From contig DNFL01000208.1 in assembly GCA_003486945.1 (NCBI GenBank), forward strand, positions 1-9,067: 9,067 nucleotides of DNA. The letters run 5' to 3'. The notes under the pieces were generated by a model, which saw only the letters and a list, made by a program, of their open reading frames with translations, was not told where the DNA came from and made no database searches. Each line of letters begins with the position of its first letter. The stretch's first letter is position 1. Source of the stretch: Hyphomonas sp. (lineage in GTDB: Bacteria; Pseudomonadota; Alphaproteobacteria; Caulobacterales; Hyphomonadaceae). Shown in pieces: positions 1-6,231 of this stretch. Position numbers and translations under genes: made by a program.

Positions 1-806
1 AAGCGGTAACGCTGGCGACTGAAGCGGTCCTTCTGGCTGCAACCGGAAAAGCTGGCGTTCGGGTGCCCGAAGTCCTCCACGTTTCCCCGCCGGGCAGCGA
101 ACTGGGCGAGGCCTTCGTCATGCGCCGTGTTTCGGGCGAAACCCTCGGCCGAAAAATCCTCCGCGATGAAGAATTCCAACTCGCCCGCACGCGGCTGACC
201 AAGGATTGCGGCGAAGCGCTCGCGCGGATACACGCCGTCCCCGCCGCAGGTTTTGAAACGCTTCCACGCAGTCTCGGCGCCGATCAGATCGCAAAATATG
301 AAGCCGTCTATCACAGCTTCAATCTTCCCCGTCCCGTGCTGGAACTCGCATTCGCCTGGCTGAAAGCCCATGCGCCGGAACCTGCGACACCCGTCCTCGT
401 GCACGGCGACTTCCGCCTCGGCAACCTGATCGTCGATCAGAATGGTCTCAGCGCCGTGCTCGACTGGGAACTCGCCCATATCGGCGACCCGCGCGAAGAC
501 ATTGCTTGGCTCTGCGTCAACTCCTGGCGCTTCGGGCATACCGAAAAGCGCGTCGGCGGATTCGGTGATCTGTCTGAACTCCTGGACGCCTATGCCGCAG
601 CTGGTGGCCAGCGATTTACGCCAGCGGAGATCGACTGGTGGGAAATCATGGGCAGCCTGAAATGGGGCGTCATGTGCATGACCATGTACGGCGCCTACAA
701 GACAGGCGCCGACCCCAGCGTCGAACGCGCCGCCATCGGCCGGCGTGTCTCGGAAAACGAGATAGACCTCATCAACCTGTTCGAAGGACTGGGCCGCCAT
801 GCATGA
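1..806 (+). CDS. Phosphotransferase family protein (APH / ACAD10-11 kinase-like), 5' end cut by window edge
   Basis: This is the C-terminal part of an aminoglycoside-phosphotransferase-fold small-molecule kinase. The reading frame is open from base 3, and the codons before the GTG at 63 encode family-like sequence, so the true start and the ATP-binding N-lobe lie off the left edge. The catalytic loop HGDFRLGN is at nt 402-425, with the expected His, Asp and Asn. The metal-binding DWE motif follows at nt 462-470 in the context LDWELAHIGDPREDIAWL, which is characteristic of the ACAD10/ACAD11-type branch rather than of true antibiotic-resistance kinases. Family members in bacteria often sit beside acyl-CoA dehydrogenases, and the characterised relative LvaA phosphorylates 4-hydroxyvaleryl-CoA. 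The stop overlaps the next gene by 8 nt (ATGCATGA). Inference: an acyl-CoA-linked hydroxyl kinase acting with the following gene. The exact substrate cannot be read from this sequence. Aminoglycoside resistance is unlikely. Confidence 0.9.
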   Translation, partial: AVTLATEAVLLAATGKAGVRVPEVLHVSPPGSELGEAFVMRRVSGETLGRKILRDEEFQLARTRLTKDCGEALARIHAVPAAGFETLPRSLGADQIAKYEAVYHSFNLPRPVLELAFAWLKAHAPEPATPVLVHGDFRLGNLIVDQNGLSAVLDWELAHIGDPREDIAWLCVNSWRFGHTEKRVGGFGDLSELLDAYAAAGGQRFTPAEIDWWEIMGSLKWGVMCMTMYGAYKTGADPSVERAAIGRRVSENEIDLINLFEGLGRHA

Positions 807-1170
807 CGCACCCTCCGCGAAGGAACTGATCGAAGCCGTCAAATCCTTCATCGACAATACCGCCGCGCCGCAGCTCACCGGCCATGCCGCTTTCCATGCG
901 CGCGTCGCCTCGAACGCGCTCGGGACCGTGCTGCGCGAACTCGAGATCCGCCCCGCCGCCGAAGCCGCCGAAAAGGCCCGTCTCGAAGCGCTGCTCGGAA
1001 CATCCGGCGGGACCGCCAACGCTCTTAACCAAAAACTCTGCGAGGAAATCCGCGCTGGCCGCATGGACCTGGCAACAGAAGGTCTTCTTTCGCATCTAAA
1101 ATCGACCACAATTGCCCAATTGTCTGTCGACCAGCCGGGCTATTCGGGGTTAAAGACCGCGGCCCGCTGA
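799..1170 (+). CDS. DUF6285-type small protein, probable partner of the phosphotransferase
   Basis: A 123-residue soluble, helix-rich, alanine-rich protein with no signal peptide or membrane segment. The N-terminal region (MHDAPSAKELIEAVKSFI) and the segment HARVASNALGTVLRELE (about residues 33-49) match my recollection of the DUF6285 family, whose genes are habitually placed next to APH/ACAD10-type phosphotransferases. The ATG lies inside the end of the upstream kinase gene (8-nt overlap), with AAGGA at 784-788 as a possible ribosome site; the overlap implies translational coupling and probably a stoichiometric partnership. In levulinate catabolism the equivalent small protein LvaB is required for activity of the kinase LvaA. 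Whether this protein is a true LvaB orthologue is inference. No catalytic motif is visible, so it is more likely an accessory or stabilising subunit than an enzyme. Confidence 0.8.
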   Translation: MHDAPSAKELIEAVKSFIDNTAAPQLTGHAAFHARVASNALGTVLRELEIRPAAEAAEKARLEALLGTSGGTANALNQKLCEEIRAGRMDLATEGLLSHLKSTTIAQLSVDQPGYSGLKTAAR

Positions 1171-1189
1171 TACGGGATACCGCGAGTTG

Positions 1190-1978
1190 ATGAAACGATA
1201 CCTGCCGATCTTTCTGTTTGCCATCCTGCTGGTCGTGGCCATTGCGGCCGCAGTCTGGTCGATGCGGCCGCGTGAGCCGATCACGGTCGCCGCACTTGCG
1301 GATTTCGACTATGCTGCGCCGGAAAGCTGGGCTGTACGCCCGGCATCACCGCCGCCCGCCGTGTGGGAATCGGGATGGGATATCGACGTGCTGCTGCTTT
1401 CAGCAGATACCGCCATTGAATCCGGGGAAATTGAAACCGAAGAGCGTCGCGTGCAGGCCTCTTCGAAATCACTCGACACGATCTCCACTGCATTCAACGA
1501 CATCGGGCCGGTTTATGCGCCACTGCTCCGCCGCGAAAGTCTTGGAGCAGACGCTGCCGCTGCGCTCGCCCGGTACATTGAGGAAGACAATCGCGGCCGC
1601 GCATTTGTTGTTGCGACGGACACAATTCTGCCAGCAACCTTTGTCGAAACGCTCGGGGCTGACAAATTGCTGCGCGACCGCTTCGCTGGCGTGATGGCGT
1701 TTGGGGAAACGCCGGATGCAGCCGGCTTTGCTCAGGGCACCAACATGCAAAGTGTCTGTTCGCGCCGCTACGATGAAACAGGTGCGTGCACCCAGGTGAT
1801 TGAGCTGCGCCGCTCAGGCAGCATCTACATTGTGGCGGGCGAAAACGAACCGGGCAATTCGCTGGTCGGTGGTTTCACAGTCTGGCTGCACGGCAACGCT
1901 TCAAAACTTGCAGAGCCACTCGGCGATCTTGAAGAGATCGAGATCGTAGAGATCCAGAAAGCTCCCGAAGGCAACTAG
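1190..1978 (+). CDS. Membrane-anchored DUF3089-like protein, probably catalytically dead
   Basis: A 262-residue protein when started at the ATG at 1190; an adjacent in-frame TTG at 1187 is a less likely start, and neither has a good Shine-Dalgarno sequence. Residues about 5-24 form one hydrophobic segment without a lipobox, so it is probably an N-terminal anchor with the rest in the periplasm. The remainder follows the landmark order I recall for DUF3089 alpha/beta hydrolases: YAAPESWAVRP (41-51), a DVLLLSADT strand (66-74) where active members have DVFFVHPTT, AFNDIGPVYAPLLRR (101-115), ARYIEEDNRGRAFVV (127-141), and a Cys190/Cys200 pair in a CSRRYDETGAC context. The nucleophile elbow GHSQGS of the family is replaced by ATDTIL (142-147), and the protein is shorter than usual members (roughly 350-400 residues by recollection). 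Inference: a diverged pseudoenzyme. The family call is by eye and less certain than that of its neighbours. It follows DUF6285 by 19 nt, so it may be co-transcribed. Confidence 0.7.
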   Translation: MKRYLPIFLFAILLVVAIAAAVWSMRPREPITVAALADFDYAAPESWAVRPASPPPAVWESGWDIDVLLLSADTAIESGEIETEERRVQASSKSLDTISTAFNDIGPVYAPLLRRESLGADAAAALARYIEEDNRGRAFVVATDTILPATFVETLGADKLLRDRFAGVMAFGETPDAAGFAQGTNMQSVCSRRYDETGACTQVIELRRSGSIYIVAGENEPGNSLVGGFTVWLHGNASKLAEPLGDLEEIEIVEIQKAPEGN

Positions 1979-1982
1979 AGCT

Positions 1983-2624
1983 TCAGTCCTTGGGTTGATT
2001 TTCAGGAGCGGCCTGTCGGAACGCATCAAGCGCCCGGCTGGCTTCATCCAGCGCCACAAGGCGCGGGAACGCGGAAAGATCCACATTGAACCGCCGGGCG
2101 TTCGCGACTTGAGGCACCAGTACGATTTCCGCAATCGTCGGCGCATCCCCGAAAAGGAAAGGACCGGCCGGCAACTCCGCCGCCATCGTCTCCAGCGCAG
2201 CGAAACCGCGAAGGATCCAGTCATGATACCAGCGGCTCACAGCCGCCTCGTCTGCCCCGAAGTCCCGGCGCAGCACAGCGAGCGGGCTTAGATTGTTCAG
2301 CGGATGGATATCGCACGCAATCACATCCGCGAACGCGCGCGCCTGCAATCGCGCCCATGGATCTTTCGGCAACAGCGCGGGCCCCGGAATGGTCTCGTCT
2401 ATCCATTCAATGATGGCGAGTGACTGCCCCGCAACTCGTCCGTCCACCTCAATCGCCGGTACGCGCATCTGCGGATTCAAGGATTTGTAGTATTCCGACA
2501 ATTGTTCGTCAGTTCCCGGAAGAATGTTCACCGGCACTCGCTCGTATTCAGCGCCCTTCAGGTTAAGCGCAATACGCACGCGGTAAGCGGCGGAGGAGCG
2601 CCAATAGTCATAAAGCCGGATCAT
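1983..2624 (-). CDS. maiA: Maleylacetoacetate isomerase / zeta-class glutathione S-transferase
   Basis: A 213-residue cytosolic thioredoxin-fold GST, the usual length for the family. Maleylacetoacetate isomerase converts 4-maleylacetoacetate to 4-fumarylacetoacetate with glutathione in tyrosine/phenylalanine (homogentisate) degradation. The N-terminal zeta signature is RSSAAYRVRIALNLKG (9-24), with the Ser10-Ser11 pair that activates glutathione; the Cys found in the eukaryotic SSC motif is Ala, which is common in bacterial members. The glutathione-contacting segment PQMRVPAIEVDG (51-62) precedes QSLAIIEW (67-74), and the helical domain carries IHPLNNLSPL (106-115) and GDAPTIAEIVLVPQVANA (159-176). 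The start at 2624 is chosen because a strong GGAGGA lies 6 nt upstream and the ATG overlaps the astB stop by 4 nt. It is the last gene of the arginine operon. No homogentisate dioxygenase or fumarylacetoacetase gene is nearby, so its substrate here could differ from that of classical MaiA. Confidence 0.9.
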   Translation of the reverse strand: MIRLYDYWRSSAAYRVRIALNLKGAEYERVPVNILPGTDEQLSEYYKSLNPQMRVPAIEVDGRVAGQSLAIIEWIDETIPGPALLPKDPWARLQARAFADVIACDIHPLNNLSPLAVLRRDFGADEAAVSRWYHDWILRGFAALETMAAELPAGPFLFGDAPTIAEIVLVPQVANARRFNVDLSAFPRLVALDEASRALDAFRQAAPENQPKD

Positions 2625-3943
2625 GCGAGTTCCTCCAGCTCCAGAACCTGCAACAAGGCTTCGCGCGCGCCGCGGCATTCGTCCGCAAAGGTGGGGTCCG
2701 CAATGTCTGCCGGCGACAGCCGGTCCCGGTAAGTCGCGCGAACAACAGCCTGCAATTCGTTGATGCGTTCCTCATCGAGCAGCACGCCCTGATGACACGC
2801 ATCGATCTGGCCGGGTGTCATCACCACTCTCAGGCGCAGGCAGGCAGGTCCACCGCCATTGCGCATGGACTGGCGCACGTCGACATACTCAACGCGCCCG
2901 ATGGGACCATTTGAATTCACAAGTCGCTCGCAGTAGGCGCGCGTTGATTTCATTTCCAAAGTTTCGGTCGGCGCAACGAGCACGAGCCGGTCTTCGTCCG
3001 GGAACTGAAGAAGTTGCGAGTTGAACAGGTAGGATGAAATAGCATCCTTAAGCGGCACCTCCGCATCCGGCACCATCACAGGCTGCAATTCAAACCTGCC
3101 TTTCGCCGCCTTCCGCAGATCTGACAGCGCCGCCGCCGTATCTTCAAACGCAAACTCATGGAAGAACAGCGTATCGAGCGCGCCGACACACACGACATCG
3201 TTGTGAAACGCCCCCGCTTCGATTGCCCGCTTTGCCTGACGGGCAAACACCGTGCGGGCGCTGTCCAGGCCATGCACGCGCGCGACGGATTCCGATGCGA
3301 GCCGGGTCTGGCGCGCCGGAAATCCAGCCGTCGACTCGCCTGCCTCCCGTCCGAACACGAATAATTCCACACCGGGCGCGCCATGCTCGGCACACAAGCG
3401 AACGTGGTTGGCCGCGCCCTCATCCGCAAAATCCGCATGCTCCGGCAATGCCCCATGAACCGCGAAATGCTCCTCCTGCTGGAATATGGAAATCAGCGAC
3501 GCTGTTGTGTCCGGATGCTCCTGGCTGCGGTGCAGCATGGTCGAAAGGTTCGCCGCCGTCAGATGCAGCCGTCCGTCCGATGTATCCGCCGAAGGGGAAA
3601 CCGTCGCGGCATTCGCCGTCCACATGCTGCTTGCCGAGTAAGCAGCTTTCAGGAGTTTCGGCGCGGCCTTCGCGGCCGCCTCAATGATCTGCACGTCCGT
3701 GCCTGAGAATCCCGCCGCTACGAGCAGATCGAAATTCGGGCGTCCCAATGGCGGCAAAACGCCTTGCACCAAACCCGCGCGCACCAGGCGGCGCATCTTC
3801 TCCAGCCCCTGCACCGCCGCTTCGCGCGGGTTGGATACATCGCCGGCATTCTTCGCGCTCGCGAGGTTTCCATCCGACAGACCGCCATAATTGTGGTTCG
3901 GCCCGATCAACCCATCAAAATTGACCTCCACCGCAAAGCTCAT
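2621..3943 (-). CDS. astB: N-succinylarginine dihydrolase
   Basis: AstB hydrolyses N2-succinylarginine to N2-succinylornithine, CO2 and two ammonia, the second step of the AST arginine-degradation pathway, in the cytosol. The protein has 440 residues, close to the E. coli enzyme (447). It opens with the diagnostic EVNFDGLIGPNHNYGGLS (6-23) and carries WTANAATVSPSADT (108-121). The guanidine-modifying catalytic set appears intact: Glu175 in DEGAANH, His247 in FHND, and the nucleophile Cys368 in RNGGGPACLRLR. These correspond, from memory, to Glu174, His248 and Cys365 of E. coli AstB. The start overlaps the methyltransferase stop by 4 nt, with GAGG a few bases upstream, and the stop overlaps maiA by 4 nt, so translation is coupled on both sides. 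No alternative assignment is plausible. Confidence 0.97.
   Translation of the reverse strand: MSFAVEVNFDGLIGPNHNYGGLSDGNLASAKNAGDVSNPREAAVQGLEKMRRLVRAGLVQGVLPPLGRPNFDLLVAAGFSGTDVQIIEAAAKAAPKLLKAAYSASSMWTANAATVSPSADTSDGRLHLTAANLSTMLHRSQEHPDTTASLISIFQQEEHFAVHGALPEHADFADEGAANHVRLCAEHGAPGVELFVFGREAGESTAGFPARQTRLASESVARVHGLDSARTVFARQAKRAIEAGAFHNDVVCVGALDTLFFHEFAFEDTAAALSDLRKAAKGRFELQPVMVPDAEVPLKDAISSYLFNSQLLQFPDEDRLVLVAPTETLEMKSTRAYCERLVNSNGPIGRVEYVDVRQSMRNGGGPACLRLRVVMTPGQIDACHQGVLLDEERINELQAVVRATYRDRLSPADIADPTFADECRGAREALLQVLELEELA
2631..2636 (-). promoter_or_regulatory. Ribosome binding site of maiA, fixing its start
   Basis: On the minus strand GGAGGA lies 6 nt before the ATG at 2624-2622, inside the end of astB. 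The frame is open for another 18 codons upstream, but those encode sequence unlike the family, which begins at MIRLYDYWRSS. The site therefore decides between a 213- and a 231-residue product in favour of 213, and gives maiA its own strong initiation despite the 4-nt overlap with astB. Confidence 0.8.
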
Positions 3944-4767
3944 GCTCGCGCCTCAACAATCCATGCAGCTGCCTTGAGCCGCGTACTTCCTGTTTCGCCT
4001 GCAAGCTCCCGCACACGCGCAACCAAGGCGGCTTTTACCGGCGCGGCATCAATTCCCTGATCAGCCATCGCGCGCGCGAGCGGACCGATCTCCATCATGA
4101 AATCAGCGGTCTCTTCCGCCGAAGCGCCCGGAAGTTCCATCAGGCCTTCCCAGGGAGAAACCCGAACCCCAGACCATCCGCTCTCGGACAAAACGCTCTC
4201 GACCACCGCGTTGTCGCCGAACGCGAAAGGGCCCGGCGCTCCGGGCGGCGGCGGCGCGGGCGCTTCCTTGAGGAAAGGCATCGCCGTCGCGATCGGAAGC
4301 AGCGCCCATTCATTCACCGCCAGCGGTTGCCAGCACGCAAAGACCAGCCGTCCACCCGGCGCCATCCCGGCTCTGATATTATGAAAGGCCTTGGCCGGCT
4401 GCGCAAAAAACATCACACCAAAGCGCGACACAGCGATTTGCGCCAGCTCTGCAGGGCGCCAAAGCGAAGCATCCGCCACTTGAAACTGTGCGCCCAGCCC
4501 CTCAGCATCCGCTCGCTGCCGGGCGAGCTGCACCAGCGGCGCCGAGATATCCACACCCGTCACCTGCGCGCCAGCGCGCGCCAGCATCAGTGACAGCGCG
4601 CCCGCGCCGCAGCCGATGTCAATCGCCGTCTCGCCTGCCTCCGGCCGCACCGCGTCAACAACCGCGATGGCAAACGGCCGAAGCATTGCGTCCAGCCGCT
4701 CAGCATCGCGCACCCACTTCTGCCCGGCGGGGCCGTTCCAGTAGTCGTTCTGCGCAGAGTTATCCAT
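3940..4767 (-). CDS. Class I SAM-dependent methyltransferase
   Basis: A 275-residue cytosolic protein with a Rossmann-like methyltransferase fold. The SAM-binding motif I is AIDIGCGAG (48-56), followed by the acidic end of the second strand in GVDIS (71-75), an AQFQVADAS segment (93-101) near the adenine pocket, and the post-motif AGMAPGGRLVFACWQ (133-147). The sequence NDYWNGPAGQKWVRDAERLD (7-26) near the start is typical of a broad UbiE/COQ5-like group whose substrates are mostly unknown. The proline-rich stretch APAPPPPGAPGP (169-180) is probably a surface loop. It sits between astD (9 nt upstream, AGAGGA ribosome site overlapping the astD stop) and astB (4-nt overlap), so it is clearly part of the operon. 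No AST step needs methylation, and its substrate cannot be inferred from sequence alone. A role in metabolising a methylated or succinylated arginine derivative is only speculation. Confidence 0.9.
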   Translation of the reverse strand: MDNSAQNDYWNGPAGQKWVRDAERLDAMLRPFAIAVVDAVRPEAGETAIDIGCGAGALSLMLARAGAQVTGVDISAPLVQLARQRADAEGLGAQFQVADASLWRPAELAQIAVSRFGVMFFAQPAKAFHNIRAGMAPGGRLVFACWQPLAVNEWALLPIATAMPFLKEAPAPPPPGAPGPFAFGDNAVVESVLSESGWSGVRVSPWEGLMELPGASAEETADFMMEIGPLARAMADQGIDAAPVKAALVARVRELAGETGSTRLKAAAWIVEARA

Positions 4768-4776
4768 TTGATCCTC

Positions 4777-6231
4777 TCAGGAGGGAAATCCGGGTGCGGA
4801 CATTCTTGCCGCCTTGTCCGACAGCTGGCTCGCCTGCGGCCAGGCGCAATAGTCCGCCGCATAGTACGCCCCCGGCCGGAAGTTGCCCGACAGGCCCGGA
4901 CCGCCAAACGGCATTGCACCGCTCGCACCTGCCGTCGGCCGGTTGCGGTTCAATACGCCGGCACGCATCCCTGCATAGGCCGCCTCCCATCGCGGATCAT
5001 CGTCGCACACCAATCCGCCCGATAGGCCATATTTCGTTGCATTTGCGCGCGCGATGGCCTCTTCGAACGTCTTTACCCGGACGATCTGCATCAGCGGTCC
5101 GAACAATTCCTCATCCGGAACATCATCCGCGCCTGTGACATCCAGTACGCCGGGACTGACAAACCCACCGCCTCGCTCAAGTCCGGCGAGCGGCAGCAGC
5201 GCCTTGCCGCCATGCCCGAGGATCGCCTGCTGGAACGCGGTCGCCTGCTGGCGCGCTCGCTCGGATACCAGCGGTCCCATGAAGATGCCCGGCTCGTCCC
5301 ACGCGCCGATCTTGATCCCTCTGGCCCGCGCAATAATCGCTTCAACGACTGCATCTCCAAACTTGCCCTCTGGCAAGATCACGCGCCGCGCGCAGGAACA
5401 GCGCTGGCCCGTCGTCAGGTATGCGGACTGCGCTGCGATATCCGCCGCCGCATCGACATCCGCCGGGTCCCAGATGATCAGGGGATTATTGCCGCCCATC
5501 TCCAACGCCAGGATCACATCCGGCCGCCCGGCAAAATGGCGATGGAAGAATACGCCTGTCGCGGCAGAGCCCGTGAACAGGAGGCCGTTGATGTCCTGGT
5601 CAATCAGCGCACCACCAGTTTCGCGCCCGCCATGGATGATGTTGAGGCATCCTGGCGGCAGGCCTGCCGCCTCGAAACACTCCGCCAGCAGCGCAGCGAC
5701 GCCCGGCGCAAGCTCAGACGGCTTGAACACGCAAGTGTTCCCCGCAAGCAGCGCCGGCACGATATGCCCGTTCGGCAGGTGGCCCGGAAAATTGAACGGC
5801 CCGAACACAGCCATCACACCATGCGGTCGGTGCGTCAGGCGAGAAGAGCCAAACGCCGCGCCCTCCATCTTCTCGCCCGCTCGTTCCTTTTGCGCCGCGA
5901 CCGACACCGCGATCTTCGCCTTCATTGTCGCCGCTTCGCCTTGCGAATCCCAAAGCGCCTTGCCCATTTCGCGGCTGATCGTTTTGGCGATTGCGTCTGC
6001 GCACTTGCCGATTGCCTCAGCATATCGCTCCATCACCGCGGTGCGATCGGCCTGCGAAGTGCGCGACCAGCTTGTAAAGGCCTTGCGGGCAGAGGCGACT
6101 GCTGCGGCAACATCCCGTCCGTCTGCGGACGACCCTTCCCAAACGATACTGCCCGTGGCCGGACAGGTTTTCGAAAAGGCTGGCCCTCCGCCTGCGCGCC
6201 ACTTGCCGTCAATGTAAACGCCGTCTGCCAT
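4777..6231 (-). CDS. astD: Succinylglutamate-semialdehyde dehydrogenase
   Basis: AstD oxidises N-succinylglutamate 5-semialdehyde to N-succinylglutamate with NAD+, the fourth AST step. Started at the ATG at 6231 it has 484 residues, matching aldehyde dehydrogenases of this type (E. coli AstD about 492). Diagnostic segments are HRPHGVMAVFGPFNFPGHLP (134-153) with oxyanion Asn147, NAD-binding FTGSAATG (219-226), LALEMGGNNPLII (241-253) with general base Glu244, and TTGQRCSCARR (273-283) with catalytic Cys278. The stretch LEMGGNNPLII and the CSCARR context separate AstD from other aldehyde dehydrogenases. A GTG immediately before the ATG (6234) would give one more residue and a 4-nt overlap with astA, but the ribosome site is only 3 nt from it; the ATG gives a 1-nt TGATG overlap. 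It lies directly downstream of astA in the same operon. Confidence 0.96.
   Translation of the reverse strand: MADGVYIDGKWRAGGGPAFSKTCPATGSIVWEGSSADGRDVAAAVASARKAFTSWSRTSQADRTAVMERYAEAIGKCADAIAKTISREMGKALWDSQGEAATMKAKIAVSVAAQKERAGEKMEGAAFGSSRLTHRPHGVMAVFGPFNFPGHLPNGHIVPALLAGNTCVFKPSELAPGVAALLAECFEAAGLPPGCLNIIHGGRETGGALIDQDINGLLFTGSAATGVFFHRHFAGRPDVILALEMGGNNPLIIWDPADVDAAADIAAQSAYLTTGQRCSCARRVILPEGKFGDAVVEAIIARARGIKIGAWDEPGIFMGPLVSERARQQATAFQQAILGHGGKALLPLAGLERGGGFVSPGVLDVTGADDVPDEELFGPLMQIVRVKTFEEAIARANATKYGLSGGLVCDDDPRWEAAYAGMRAGVLNRNRPTAGASGAMPFGGPGLSGNFRPGAYYAADYCAWPQASQLSDKAARMSAPGFPS

Noticed and set aside
63..65. GTG at 63 as the start of the phosphotransferase gene
   Set aside because: The frame is open to the left edge and the upstream codons encode family-like sequence leading into VPEVLHV, so the GTG is an internal valine codon.
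1..806. Aminoglycoside resistance gene
   Set aside because: The APH fold is shared, but the DWELAHIGDP context and the DUF6285 neighbour fit the ACAD10/LvaA-type metabolic kinases.
1187..1189. TTG start for the DUF3089-like gene
   Set aside because: An ATG follows immediately at 1190 and nothing favours the rarer codon; the difference is one residue.
1959..1983. AAGCTC/GAGCTT inverted repeat as a terminator between the convergent genes
   Set aside because: The stem is only 6 bp with a 13-base loop and there is no T tract on either side.
2625..2678. An 18-residue N-terminal extension of maiA
   Set aside because: It lies within astB, is unlike the GST family, and the strong GGAGGA site is correctly spaced for the internal ATG at 2624.
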